In this document: in pieces, positions 43,588 to 56,177 of the stretch
How positions within the stretch are numbered: position 1 is the first letter of the stretch
Layout: each line of letters starts with the position of its first letter
NCBI GenBank assembly: GCA_902728285.1
Contig: CACVBU010001235.1
Location: 1,335,233 to 1,399,232 of the forward strand
Direction: 5' to 3'
Source: Clytia hemisphaerica
Taxonomy: Eukaryota > Cnidaria > Hydrozoa > Leptothecata > Clytiidae
Length of the DNA: 64,000 bases
The notes under the pieces: model-generated
The model's input: only the letters and a program-made list of their open reading frames with translations
Databases searched by the model: none
What the model was told of the DNA's origin: nothing
Translations under genes and position numbers: made by a program

Positions 43588-43870
43588 CCTTCTCACTGAC
43601 CCGGTAGGATTCTTTCAATGGGGGGTAAAAGTAACGGACTGAAAGTCGATGGGGATTGATTTTCCCATATTTCTTATAGCTGTGGATTTAATTTAAATTC
43701 TTTTATTTTCAAGTCAGAAAATTCAATGGGGGGTTGGAAAAATAGCATAATAATTTTCAGTGAGGATCGGTTTATTTGATTATTTTCAGTGGGGACAAAA
43801 AAGGGAGGATAGCTTTCCACTGGGGACGATATTTTGGTAAAATCTTCCAGTGAGACCTTTGAGAAGCTAT
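43588..43870. repeat. Dispersed repeat downstream of the DUF4806-like gene (copy 2)
   Basis: Begins TCTCACTGACCCGGTAGGAT and ends CCAGTGAGACC; TCTCACTG at the start and, inverted, CAGTGAGA at the end could be short terminal repeats. GTGGGGA-type blocks are repeated inside. Confidence 0.4.
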
Positions 43871-45109
43871 ATTCAAAAACACTCAATACTTTTTTCGAAT
43901 CAGGAAAGACTCAATTCACAAAAATTTACAAAACCCGACAAAAGCTTTAGAAAAATTCTTAATTGAAGAAGAATATTAGGCTCTTTATAAGAATACATTT
44001 GAAAATAATATTATTGTTGAATTTGACCAAAAACTTAAGAGTGTCCTAAGTAAAAAAACCCATAATGTCCATTTTTAGAGCTTTTAATCCATACCCATTT
44101 TCTCTCAATAACAGGCAAAGCGTTTAAAAAACTAAAAAGTCTAAATTTGCTTATTCTGACAACTGATTTGATGTTAAGGTGGATCTCAACCTAAGAATGT
44201 TTTAGGATTTACTTTTTCCAAAAAGTGAAGAATCTCCATAATGAAATGAAAATCGTGTAAATATCTTAAACAGATCTTAATGTACTTAAGTTGTGGACCT
44301 CGTTCTTAATTCTTTCAAAAGATTAGTTAGAACAGAACATTACAGAACCGATGGTCTAGAACCTGTCTGGAAAGTCTTCACCAATAAAAAAAAACATTTT
44401 CTGCTATCAAAAGAAATGGCGGTAAAGACACGTTCAGCGATTCTTTATTTTTCACTTTTTTATTTCTATTAAATTATATTTTTCTATTATATTGGAAAAT
44501 TTACCCTGTCAGCATTTTCGACTTTTCAATTGATATCTCATAATTCATACTTCTATTAAATCAAAATTTGCTAATGACATTATTCAAAAAGAGTGAATCG
44601 AATCAACTTTTAGAAAAAGTAGCCCCACTGGGTACCAAAGACATTGATACAGTACTGACAGTCGGAAACCTTTATTTAATTTAGGTCTAATTGATTTTCG
44701 CTTTTGCAAGCAGCTATCGCCGTTCGTTTTCAAAAATTTTAAATAACTTCAAGTTCGTCACGTTGTTTTTAAATTCTAAGATAAAGCTAACAAAAATTAT
44801 TTTATAGAAGCAAGTAAATTAAGCAATCGGTAGGTGAATTTTTATATCTATATATTATTAAACTATATCATCTTTTCTGTGTTATGAAATAATAATAAAT
44901 TTTTATAAGAATACGTCAGAGATTTAACACTCAACTTTAACTTAACTTTTTTTTAAGCACCCTACAGTCTACCAAAGATGGTGTTCCATAAAAAGATCAT
45001 TGTATCAAGGAGAAGACGAAATTGTATGTAAAAATTGATTTCTAACCTTATCACAGATCGTACCCGACTCCCTCTGCTGGCTGGAAATATGATTTAACAA
45101 AAGAGCGGA
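43871..45109. other. No gene seen
   Basis: AT-rich sequence. A possible small exon at 44979-45023 (ATGGTGTTCCATAAAAAGAT.. followed by GTATGT) has no compatible partner. Confidence 0.4.
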
Positions 45110-45395
45110 AAATAAATAGGGGGTTCGTAGGGGTTCGAAATACCGTTTTCCCGTCAAAAGTTTTGCTGAATCCTGATGAAATCCTGAAAATTGAAAAAAA
45201 TAATAACACCCTCACACCGGTTTGTACAGGTTCAAATGGCGACATAATGACAAAGAATAAGGCCAAATACCGTCACCGTCTGATTTTAAAATACCGTTTT
45301 CCCGTCTTTTTTTGCGCCAAATCCCGTAATACCGTACTACAAAATGGCCAATCCCGTTACACCGTAAAAGCACAACTCCCCACCCCTAAATAGCA
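45110..45395. repeat. Dispersed repeat with AAATACCGTTTTCCCG motifs
   Basis: AAATACCGTTTTCCCGTC occurs at about 45138 and 45290, with variants AAATCCCGTAATACCGT and CAATCCCGTTACACCGT to 45366. The apparent ORFs on both strands follow the repeats. Confidence 0.5.
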
Positions 45396-45847
45396 TAATA
45401 TTTTGGCTCTACTAGAAAAAAGGTCCATCCTTGTTAAAAAAGTAGTGAATTCTGATGTATAGCGTCGAGAAAAGAATGAAAAGGCTAATAAGAGTCGTTG
45501 GGAACAATACATGTCCCTAAATTAGCATTCTTCTCTTAAAGTGTCTACGAATTAGAACAAGATAATATCGATGTAGAAAAGATTAATTCCCGATGAAATT
45601 TTACGTCTCCTTTTCCCTAATCTACATAGATACAGGAATATTAGACTTTTATATTGTCCTTTTTGCAAAGGTAGCTGAACCATGTCGTTGAAAGTCTTAA
45701 TTTTTGAGATATTACCTTTGAAAATGAGTCCTCAGATGGTCCCTTGTGACCCATGCGTTCGGAAAGCGTTAATTAAATGCTTTTAATTGAAAAGAAATCC
45801 ATCAAATTCAGGATTCTTGATAATTGTTTATCTTTTAATTTCAGAAA

Positions 45848-46030
45848 ACGATGACCGTGACGAGATCTATCGTAACCAAGACGAAAATGAAAATCTTTTA
45901 ATATTTATGTTGTTGTTTTTCTTAAGGAATTTATTATTTATCTCGTTAAAATGTTTTTTGTAAATATTTGTATATAATTTGTAACTCTTGTTGTTTGTAA
46001 TTAGTAAATAAATAATTTCAAATTCGTATA
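45848..46030 (+). other. Possible terminal exon with polyadenylation signal
   Basis: An acceptor-like TTTTAATTTCAG is followed by an open stretch (NDDRDEIYRNQDENENLL in one frame, KTMTVTRSIVTKTKMKIF in another). AATAAATAATTT lies at about 46006. No matching upstream exon could be joined in phase. Confidence 0.25.
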
Positions 46031-46070
46031 AAAATTGTGTCATTCTTAATTTTAAGTAAAGCAGATTCAA

Positions 46071-47759
46071 TTATCGAGAAATAAAAAAAAAATAAAAAGT
46101 AAAGATTTCGAATAAACCTCATACTTTTTTTATGACAAAATATTTCGAGTGAAATTTTGATTAAAAAAATATGGCATAAATCGAATTTGCAAAAATGATG
46201 TTAAATGATGTCACAGTATGATGTCATTTTGTTTGCTGGGTTATTCAAAGAATTTCGTAGATTCAGCGTAGCCAGCGTTTTGATCGTCGCGTTTTTTTCA
46301 AGATTTTTATCTGTAATTTTTCAAAGATTTTGGCGTTAAAAAGCGCTATGTAACTGCTTTTTGAGCAGTCGCAATATTGCAAAATAATCAAATTTCAGAA
46401 ACCTATGCTAAGATCGCATTTTTCCGATGATTTTAACACCGCAAAACCAACTATATTCAGAGTGAATTTTTCCGATGATTTAAGATGCCAACCGACCAAC
46501 CGACTCGAAATAACGCGAACACAACCTATTGGTGATCCAGGCCTATCTACCAGTCATATCTCTTTGAAATTTATGAATGTTAAGCCACATACCTCAAAAA
46601 ATATATACCAAAAGTTCTTTTCAAAAGTCCAACCAGAGACTTCTTCAAAACAAAAATTTGCTTGCCTCCAGCTAATGTTATGGTCTTTTTGCCTCCAAAA
46701 AATATTGTGGTTAGAACTTTTTTTTCGTTAAAGAGCTTTTGACAATTTAAATGCCTGAATTAGATCGTTCTTCAACATGAATCTCACCTTCAATGAGTCG
46801 ATATATTGGAGTTAAATTAGAAAGTAATTTAGGAAAAATTTGTTTCGAGAGGGCGAATAATGGTTATTTTTTGACTTGAGTCAATCCTGAGTTGTTTTCC
46901 CATCCTATAAACTTTAATGCAAAAGCAATTTATATTGAAGAAATTAGTAGGTTTTAATAACCTTTACATTTGACTTACATTTTATAAAACAAAGAGACAG
47001 TAACTTTCAGCCAAGCTGCCAGCAGTAGATCCATTCCTTCGCTTCACGTGGGCTTGAAAGAACTTCCAAATGTGCATTTCTTCATGACGATATTATCAGG
47101 AACGAGCCGAATTATCTGTTTAGTTGCTTGAATTTGAATAAAAAAGCATTCTGCAAAATAACTGATTTTTCTCACTTCTCGTATACAGGCAGAGATTCGA
47201 ACCGGACTTTCGACCGCTCCAGAAGCCGCTTAGAAGTTGCTCAAGAAAAGGCCGCTAGAAGAGCAGCCTCAAGCAGACCTTTCAAAAAATCTATTGCCCA
47301 CTTGGAGGCCAATCTTCACAAATGATGGGCCGCTAAAAATTTTAATTTGGCCGCTTTAAGACCCGACTTTTACCCTCTTTTGGCGGACTGGTCTTTAGTG
47401 TACTCCAAATCGCTTGGGGAGTCAAATATATACATAATTTAAAAGTTTATGTTATATAGTAAAACGACTCAAGTGTCCTGTAGGCTAAGGCATAATGCAT
47501 AACTTAGAATTTTCATTTTTAAACTGTACATAGAAAGTACATCTTCAGAAAATAATATTGTAGAAAGTTCCAAAATTATTAAGAGGCTTCTCCATCCTTT
47601 TAACTTAAAAGAACATGTAATCAAATTAAGTACAGTAAAATGAACAAAGAAATGAACAGAAACAAACAGGACAGAAGAAACTTATTGCAGATTGTTGAAA
47701 GTCTGCAGCTGGAGATGGAAGAGAGCAAGCAGCTGCTCTCCCATCATACCAACCTGCCC
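46071..47759. other. No supported gene
   Basis: ORFs at 46405-46731 and 47128-47325 are short and unrecognised. The second contains a basic, Ala/Arg-rich stretch (SRLEVAQEKAARRAASSRPF) after an acceptor-like ACAG and could be an exon remnant. Confidence 0.35.
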
Positions 47760-48685
47760 ACCACGTCCATTTCCTTGCCCACGACCATTTCAACGCCAGT
47801 TTCCTCTACCACGGCCACATTCTCGTCTAACATGAGGGTGTCATGCATCGCCTCTTCCGACCTGCGGATTGCCACCTCCTATTCCGACCTGTGGATTTTC
47901 ATCATCTTCTTCTTCTTATCCTCCTGGAATTATGTTTTCTCCTCCTGGATTATTGTCTGATACGTCTCCTTGATTGATGACGAATAGGTCTCCTTCTTGA
48001 TTGATATCGAATAGGTCTTCTCCTCCTCGATTATTGTCTGAATCGTCTCCTCCTGGATTATTTCCTAATACGTCTCTTTGATTGATGACGAATAGGTCTC
48101 CTTCTTGATTGATGTCTAATACGTCTCCTCCTTCCTCAATAACTATTTCTACTGCAGACTGCTTCTTGACTAATTACTTCCTACGTAATATTCTTTTAGA
48201 GACCACTGTGTTACTGGCAAATATCATTTCAAGCAAAGGTTTTGTCATGGACTTATCATGTTCAAATTTAGAAGTCAAAGATTCATAAATAGCATCTTTA
48301 TATTATATATATCAATATCAATATTATCTTTATTTTTTGGAAAAAGGCTAGCGGAGCCAAATAAAAAATCAGACAAATCAACACTCCATTCTTCAAACTT
48401 TTTGACCATGCTTTGGTAATTCTTTGACATGTTAAGAGCAGTTTTAGATTCTTCCATTTGTCTCCAAAATGGACCCCTTACTTTTTTGTGTATCAGCCAC
48501 GGCCATTCACTTTTGGCTTTTGGCGCGACATTTGACAAAACGGGCGTTTTTGAAAATGCCCTAGGGCGTTTGTTGAAGCGGCATGGCCTAAGGCAGGCGT
48601 CAAAACACAAAAAAAGTAAATATTGTGAAAAATAAACATGTAATTTGATGTTTTGTTGACTGAAAATGACAAACAGGTTGCTCAA
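47760..48685 (-). pseudogene. Decayed minus-strand gene with acidic tandem repeats and Gly/Arg-rich tail
   Basis: Read on minus: HKKVRGPFWRQMEESKTALN, KFEEWSVDLSDFLFGSA (to about 48275), then LTSKFEHDKSMTKPLLEMIF and ASNTVVSKRILRRK followed by TAA. The same frame-type sequence continues as VKKQSAVEIVIEEGGDVLDI and NQEGDLFVINQ repeats interspersed with DNNPGG (48150-47930). After another stop come NPQVG and GRGRGN/GRGQGNGRGG blocks to about 47760. The tandem protein repeats reflect a DNA minisatellite (TTGATTGATGACGAATAGGT). I do not recognise the family; conserved-looking RGPFW and SN.VVS.RILRR segments suggest a mobile-element protein. The plus-strand ORF 47640-47960 is its shadow. Confidence 0.45.
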
Positions 48686-49807
48686 AATGAAATTTAAAAA
48701 GTAAAATACTCCTAATCTTTGTTTTAAATACGAAAATCTGCCAAAATCAGCATGAGAATTTCCATGCAGTAGGGGCCAAATATCGACTTGAAGAGAAAGA
48801 ACGAAGCAAAGTTATTGCAAAAACAAAAAAACCTGGAAAGGCAAGTAAATTTCCAAACCTGTAAACTTAATTGTGTCATTTTTTTTATAAAAGATAATGA
48901 AGATTATAGACAGCCACTTTTCGGAATCTGAAACCTATTTTCATGTTGTCACTTTGATCCGCCATCTTGAAAAACAAGATTCGAATCGTCAAAACGTTCG
49001 AAAATATCGTCAAAACGTTCGAAAATATTTTGCGCGGGAAAATTTTTGTTCCAAAACCAAAACACAACTAGATTAAGTTGCAGACCAAGTGAAACAACCG
49101 AGATTGACTTGCGTTTTGATTGACAAGATTGCTAGAAATAATGAGTCATGATGATGTCCTTGACAACCTGTGTCTGGTTTGTGGATGTCTGTTCAAAAAC
49201 TTGAGAACAATAAATCCGACCTCGAGAATGTGTTTTACTTGGACTTGCCCTTCATTTTGACAATACCAAGCAAAATTTACCATAAAGTTGGTTAGAATTG
49301 AAGAAAAGGCTCCATTCCTTCGAAGATGTGTTCTTATGAGATTGTTTTCGATCCAGTTTTAGGTGTGCACTTCCCCAGCGCTTTTTACAGCCTCGTTTTC
49401 AAACAGTCAAAATAAGCAAATACGACATTCACACGTGGGGCGGGCACCGCCATTACTTTTTCAACGGAAAAAAAGAAGACATTGCAGCGCAAACTGTTCT
49501 AAATTGTGGCGCAATGAACGACCGTGCAGCCCCAACGCTCTACAACCTACCATATAAGCCAAAACGTTTAAGTCATGGTAGAGAACAGTTAAAAGCATGT
49601 TTTCATTGTAAAAGTCAGCAAAAAAGGCTTCTAATAATGAATACAAATGAAATACCCCAGCACCATTTAAAAGGTGGAGAATTGAATCATGTGACCACTC
49701 TTGTCGCAACCCTTTTCTTGGACAGATTTAAAAACTGTCCTGATAGTGGGAGTACAACCGGATTCTCCATTTGAATACCCATCATGAGCAAGGGAACCCG
49801 AATTTTT
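48686..49807. other. No supported gene; weak coding remnant at about 49500-49775
   Basis: A plus-strand frame (MNDRAAPTLYNLPYKPKRLS, then EQLKACFHCKSQQKRLLIMN) looks protein-like but is not recognised and lacks splice context. GTCAAAACGTTCGAAAATAT is tandemly repeated twice at about 48985-49028. Confidence 0.3.
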
Positions 49808-50195
49808 GTCTTTATCATACAGTATGTAATCTTGTATGTTCATGACGAAGGAATTCCAGGAAACACAGTAAAAGTAAATTTTTAGAAGCGAACTTCAGTT
49901 CTTAGAAATCTTCTGTAACGAGCATAAAAAATGTCTACCTCATTAGATAAGAAAAACGTGGTGTAAAAAAAGATTAAGTTCTAATAAATGGCGTGTTTTT
50001 GTCTTTATCATACAGTAAATGTTGAATCTTGTATGCTCATGATGAAGGAATTCCAGGAAACACAGTAAAAGTAAATTCTTAGAAGCGAACTTCAGTTCTT
50101 AGAAATCTTCTGTAACTAGCATAAAAAACGTCTACCATATTAGATAAGAAAAACGTGGTGTAAAAAAAGATTAAGTTCTAATAAATGACGTGTTT
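49808..50195 (+). repeat. 193-bp tandem duplication
   Basis: GTCTTTATCATACAGTA at 49808 recurs at 50001, and the following sequence to CTAATAAATG(G/A)CGTGTTTT is nearly identical. Each unit contains a CAG acceptor-like site and AATAAA near its end, so a terminal exon with polyadenylation signal may have been duplicated. Confidence 0.8.
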
Positions 50196-50724
50196 TTTGT
50201 TACAAATTTTTACTGGCACTTTAAATTTTTTTATGAATAATATAATTTAACATGTTTATAGGTAATTCATAATTTATTTCAAATTAATTGTAAATATAAT
50301 TAAATGCCTTTTATCAAACATCTGTTGCTTCTTTCCATTACTTTTTTTTCAAGAAAGTCTTCATACCTATCACCCCACTCCGTGCGTGCTAGAAATAGAA
50401 AAAGAGAAACTTTTTGAACAAATACCGGCGTACCTGAAATACTAGAAATATATTGGAAACCTGAAATACCCGATCTCAACCTTTAGTACCTGGATATCGA
50501 GTATATCGGGTTAATAGTTTAACCGAGTTTCCCGAGTAATTCAGGGTTTTTTTTCTTTCTCATTTGACCGGAAATACTCAAGTAAATTACTCTATCGATA
50601 ACAATAGATTTTTCACGTAAACTTGATGTAGAAAACTCTGGTTATACTCTACTAAATTTTCGTTTTCGTCTTGCGCTCCCCTGGTTATATTGAATTAAAA
50701 GAAATTTCGCTTTGCAAAAGGGAC

Positions 50725-50785
50725 CCTTAAGGACGGCACATACCTGTACCCACTTGCCTTAGTACCCCCTCCCCGTAAGATTACC
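50725..50785. mobile_element. Partial end of a hAT-like MITE
   Basis: GGCACATACCTGTACCCACT followed by TTGCCTTAGTACCCCCTCCC matches the right end of the complete element at 58680-59029. The left end is missing. Confidence 0.5.
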
Positions 50786-50898
50786 AGCTATAGAGAAATC
50801 TTCAAATATAGCTCATAAACCTATTAGAAGGGCCCTTGAATACAACTAAACAACTTGGAAGCTAACTTTGCAAATCTTACCCCTTTTTATAACTTAAC

Positions 50899-51052
50899 AA
50901 TAGACGATATCGGATTTAGATAAATGCAATGCATTCTGGTTTCTAGGGACTCTCAAAGGAATTATAATAGATCAATTAATAGATTATAATTCCTTTGAGA
51001 GTCCCTAGAAACCAGAATGCATTGCATTTATCTAAATCCGATATCGTCTATT
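50899..51052. repeat. Perfect palindrome: 70-bp arms, 14-bp spacer
   Basis: Arms 50899-50968 and 50983-51052 are exact reverse complements (start AATAGACGATATCGGATTTA). The transcript from either strand would form a 70-bp uninterrupted hairpin. The flanks differ, no target duplication is evident, and no ORF is involved. Confidence 0.95.
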
Positions 51053-51714
51053 TCCATCATTCCGTAACCAATATTTTAAGCAGGGTAAAAAGCTTTCTTT
51101 AAGTCCTATTGGATGTTTCTTACATTTTCTTACATTATGAAAGAGCCCCAAGAAAGAAAAACATGCTTCCCTGTATGTATTTATAATGAAAATAATGATA
51201 ACTTGTAACAATGATAACCAAAAATCAAGACCGTATAATAGCATTTTACTATGTATAATAATATCTAATACTATCTATTCACTTTAGAACAAGAGCAGTC
51301 ATGCAACATGTGGTCATGTCGTGGTTTTAGAATTTAAAATAATTTGCTTAGAAAGCGAGATAATCAAGTTATCAAAGAGTGTTCACACCCCTATAAATCT
51401 TGTTTTTTGATTGCCAATATTTTTTTACAATGAATCGTTGAGATCAAATTCTAGTTAGTTCATTAGATGGATACTGTTCAGGAGATGATTTTTAATATTT
51501 TAGCTTAATTTCCAACTTGGTTCAAACTCTAGAGGATTCTGGGTCTTGTTACCTTGGACAAACAAAACATAAATAGTAAACAGAAGCTAAAAACGAAAAC
51601 AACACACTGTATGCAGCTCCAACAAAGTGCCTCTACACAAACTCTACGAAAAAAAATGTTGATGATATGTTATTGTGAAAGAAAGTAATTTTTGTTTTTT
51701 GATTCTTTTATTTA
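51053..51714. other. No gene seen
   Basis: AT-rich. A 70-codon minus-strand ORF (51032-51244) begins inside the palindrome arm and is unrecognised. Confidence 0.4.
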
Positions 51715-52310
51715 GACGGGTAAGAAAAGTAAAGAAAACTTAGAAACATTGATAAGAAATAAGGAAAGAGAAAAAGATCGAATAAGAAAGAGAGTATGGC
51801 CGAGGAAGAAAAAGCAGAATTACCAAAAAGAAACAGACTTAATAAATATAGGTCTAGACTGAACATGTCAAAGCAGAAAAAGACAGGAACAGGAAGATAA
51901 AACTAAATGAAGATCAGGAAATACATAACGAGAGTTAAGATTATTGAACACCACGAGTGAGAGCTTTTCGGGAACCATCAAGAGCAGACAGAAGAAAAGC
52001 CAAGGAAGCGTCTAAGGAGATGAAAGTTTGAAATCACCATAAAAAAGCTGAATTTGTCAACATCATTAAAAATTCTGCCAGATCTTCCCCTAGAACAAAG
52101 GCTATACTTGGAGAATGGAATCCAGAAACACAAAATGGAACACAAAATATCATTAAAGAAAGAAAAGATAACAGTTCTAACATTGCTAGACTTTTAATAA
52201 CTGCATCTCTTCAGTTTGAAAAATCAAAATATTGGAGTAGGGTATGATACTGTTCGAAAAACAATCAACGATTTGGAAAAACCAGGGGAATTGAAATTTG
52301 TTGACTCAAT
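51715..52310 (+). pseudogene. Very decayed basic-protein coding remnant
   Basis: Lys/Arg/Glu-rich reading in shifting frames (KEREKDRIRKRVWPRKKKQ, later KAEFVNIIKNSARSSPRTKA) suggests a broken coding region. It has many stops and no catalytic motif, so only a low-confidence call is possible. A CT microsatellite follows at 52328-52347. Confidence 0.3.
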
Positions 52311-52818
52311 GAAAAAGTGCAGAAAACCTCTCTCTCTCTCTCTCTGTAATACCCTTAATTTCCCAACTTCATTGCATCATAGGTATGTGTAATCTGACAT
52401 AAACAGGGATACAAATCATGTAATGTAGCACGTCGAAAAAAAATTATTTTTTTTGTTACGTGACAGATATAATCGTAGTATATAGTAGACAGTACATAAT
52501 CTTTTACTCGGGTTTTGATTTTTGACGTCTCTTTATTCGCAGTCGAGAACCAGACACTTCCCCATTCTATTCACATTATTTTATGTAAGGGGTCATCGGC
52601 ATCGTACGTACACGAATATTATACAAAAACCTTCTTATGCCTTGTATGCAGTGAAAATAAGAGATAAAGTCATTCATTCATTAATGTTGTATGCTTTTGC
52701 TAAACCTCCCCCCCCCCTTCACTGCGTTGGTGCTATATGGATGGCGCTCAAGTGAAAGAAGCTGTGACACGGTAAATACAATAATATCTTAATTTTTTAT
52801 CTTCAGCTCTCTTCCGAA

Positions 52819-53722
52819 CGACAATTGTTTGTACAGTTCTCTGTCGCTTCACATGGTTGGCAACAATTCACTGTCTGATGCTTTGCGATGTCTTACTTGT
52901 GGGGAATTATTTTTGTTTTGTGAGTATTATTCCAATGAAAGAAAATCCAATTGCTCAAAGAACTCTTTTCCAAGCATACCACAATTTTCCATAGTTTTAA
53001 TTCCTTCCTAGGTGGTGCATGTGTTTTTCACAGGGCACTAATTTTAAAGGTTTCGCATTGATTAAAGCTGAGGCCAAGCATAAGGCCAACTCTTGCCCAA
53101 ATGTTTTTTCTTTCTGTTTATGCATTTGTGCTCTTTCAAATGTCATCAGGAGGAAAATAATAAAATTTTATCCTGACCAGGGTCTACCAAGGTACAAAAT
53201 TCTGATTAATAATGCCACCATTATTCCTAGAGTAAATGACTCAAAGCTTAAATCATTTAACATTTTGTTTTGTAATTTATCAGACAATTTGAAAAATCGT
53301 GACTTTCAGCCAAATCATTTCGTCCCTTTGGTAAGTCTGTAAAACAAAAACAAAGAAAACTGGCTCTCTACCATCATGTAGTAAAAAGCAGCCCTCAAAA
53401 CCCAAAAGAAAATTTGAAGCTGAAAATCTCTCAGATCAAATTTGCCTCTTCTGTTGTTACTGATATGCCTTCTCCTTCAAGTGTTTCATGTAACAATCCA
53501 TCATTATCTTTAATTAAAAAGTCCACCTCTAAAGACAAAGGTGACATGTTAAATAATCCAACTGTTTTAAATTATTGCTCCGGCCTAGGAGCCTTTAATT
53601 CTCTCTTCCGACAACGACGGTCAAGGTCAAGACATTTTTTTTGTTTATCTAATCCGATGATCTATTCCGATTTAATAAAAACGGATCATCTGGATTTCGA
53701 TAATATTGCGAAAGTATTTTAG
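52819..53722 (+). pseudogene. Unrecognised broken coding region
   Basis: 52819-53011 contains DALRCLTCGELFLFCEYY. 53060-53310 reads QGLPRYKILINNATIIPRVN and FCNLSDNLKNRDF. A frameshift near 53310 leads into KSFRPFGKSVKQKQRKLALY and HHVVKSSPQNP, then a Ser-rich part to LFRQRRSRSRHFFC and a stop at 53722. The consistency of protein-like composition over two frames suggests one damaged gene, possibly a retroelement ORF1, but no family is identified. Confidence 0.35.
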
Positions 53723-54029
53723 AAAAAGATGGCTGCCGAAAGTGGGCTTAGCTGCAAATCTCAGTGAAAGATGTGATAATTTTCATCATTATTCATGATG
53801 ATGTTTTGGACATGATTTATGAGAAGTTTGATGCATACTGGTCTAACAATGTGGAAAGACTTTGGAGAAAGACCCCTTTCATGTGATGTCATATGTTTTG
53901 GATCACCTTGTTTAGCCTAAATAAAATATATTACAAATTTGGATGATAGAGGCAATATGCCTCCAACTTTGCCTCCGAATTCTGTCTCTTTTATTCCAGA
54001 TTTTGTTAAAAAAGACCATACAGAAAAGA

Positions 54030-54665
54030 AAACTAATGGCTGAAAATGATCCTGTTTTGTATTCATCATTTTTTGACTGGGTGACGGCTCCTTTTGATTT
54101 TTCAAACCCGACACAGATATTTTACAAACATATCACCATGAGAATTCAATAAAGGATACTAAAACACAATTCCTGTGTAAATTTGAACAAGATTGGAAAA
54201 GTTTTCACAGTATTATGGCTGAAAATGATCGTTTTTGGACTTTGTCGTAATTTCATCGCGGCTGGCGACTGTTCCTTTTGATTTTTCAAACCAGACACAG
54301 ATATTTTACAAACATATCACATGAGAATTCAATAAAGGATACTAAGACACAATTCCTGTCTAAATTTGAACAAGATTGGAGAAATTTTCACAGTATTATG
54401 GCTGAAAATGATCGTTTTTGGACTTTGTCGTAATTTCATCGCTGCTGGCGACCGTTCTTTTTGATTTTTCAAACCCGACACAGATTTTTTACAAACATAT
54501 CACTATGAGAATTCAGTAAAGGATACTAAAACACAATTCCTGTGTAAATTTGAACAAGATCGGAGAAATTTTCACAGTATCATGGCTGAAAATGATCATT
54601 TTGAACTTTGTGTCGTACTGTCAACTGCTCCAACTTGGGACGAGTGTACGCAACATGGGACTTGT
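54030..54665 (+). repeat. About 180-bp satellite array with an inverted-repeat end (copy 1)
   Basis: Three units carry ATGGCTGAAAATGATC (about 54036, 54214, 54399; a further start near 54582), GGCTGGCGAC and AAACATATCAC. The array is followed by AACTGCTCCAACTTGGGAC (about 54618) and GCAACATGGGAC. The same sequence stands inverted in front of the array at 59200, so it probably is a terminal repeat. Nearby, AAATATTTCCCGTTTTCCAA forms an 11-bp hairpin (54667-54699). Confidence 0.7.
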
Positions 54666-56177
54666 TAAATATTTCCCGTTTTCCAAAAGGGAAATATTTG
54701 TTAAAACGGGCTTTCTCCATAATTTCCCGTGTCAAAACGCCTTCCGTACGCCCTGACTGACTGACGCCCGTTTTTAATTTCACAGCGAAAAATGCACCCA
54801 GTGAAGTATAAGTAATGTATCATCATTCGAGTCGACTGATAAACTATATATATAATATATGTTACAAGTTTCTTTACGGATTCTCAAGCCCGGTTATAAT
54901 AAAACTATTACATGTTAGTGGCAGACCCGGCTGGCAATTGTTATGTAGCAGGCTGAAACATGAGTTTTTGCAAAGTTTTTGCTAGAAAGATGCAGTTTGT
55001 TTTCACCAAGTTAAATCTTTAAAATAAATCAAACTGTGTGGGTTTCTTTACTTCCAAACAACCTACCAATAGTTTTGGAACACTCCATAATAAAGGAAGA
55101 TGGCTGTTCTTGTGGATTGACTTTCTGGTTACCCCATATAAACACGATGTGACATGAAAGTGAAGAGACATGATTTGTTGGTTATTGTTTGATTTCTTGA
55201 CTTGTATATCTCATGGCAAATGGGATAGCAAATGACTTTTCATGTATTGCTTGGCTCTACATATGATGCCTCTAACTTTGAACACCTCCAGAATGTTGAA
55301 AAAAGCATTTTATGAGATAAGTTTCAATTGTAATTTTCATGGAAATTTTTAAGCGACAGATTTGACTTGGCGTCAGTTTTCTTTGGTTGATAAATCTTTA
55401 GCTTCACCACGACCACGACCGTGGGATGATTTTCAATAAACTTTTGTTGTTATACACAGTCACTCTTACACATGATGACTCCAGCCATTGGTTTGGAAAA
55501 AAAACATTTTACGAGAAATTGTTGATAGAAATTATATTGACTTATTTTTACAATTTTGGTGGTGTGGGTTTTGTTGGTTGATAATGTTTACACCGTGGGA
55601 TCCTGTTACGGTATATTGATTGTTGTTTGTTGGAATACACCGTTTGACAGTCTCGCCATCTCCACAGTAGAGGCGGTAGGTAAAAATGCTCACTTTAGTA
55701 ATGTGGCTGGAGAAGGTTAGAGAAATGTAAACATTGCCATTTTTTTTCCTTCCTTTAAAGAGAATGTTTTAGATGTTTGAACATGATATTAATGACAATT
55801 TTATGTATCTCTCCTGAAAATTTCACAAAAATTCATCAAGAGGAAGGAAGTTATGATTAAAAGGAGTTCTTTACCTACCATTTCTCTGCTGGGTTTTCTT
55901 ATGAGAACTGGATGTTTACCTACCATTTTTTACGGGGGAGAGTGAAGTTTCTTGTGGTTGCCAAAATCAAAACAATAGAAAATTGTTCATACGCATGCGC
56001 AACCGACACCTGTTAAACAGTGTATTGATTACCAAAAAAAGAACCCTTTTTTGACAAATACTTTATTTTTTTAATGAACCGTGTGGATGGTTGACATCTT
56101 TCTCTAGTCTAGTCTTGTAAACCAATGCAGTGTCTGTTTTCAAATCTTGAATTCTCTATACCTACTGAACTAAATAG
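54666..56177. other. No gene seen
   Basis: AT-rich sequence without supported ORFs or clear repeats. TACCTACCATTT.. recurs loosely at 55675, 55873 and 55918. Confidence 0.4.

Noticed and set aside
47640..47960. Plus-strand Ser/Thr-rich ORF
   Set aside because: It is antisense to a minus-strand coding-like region that contains recognisable protein repeats and a Gly/Arg tail.
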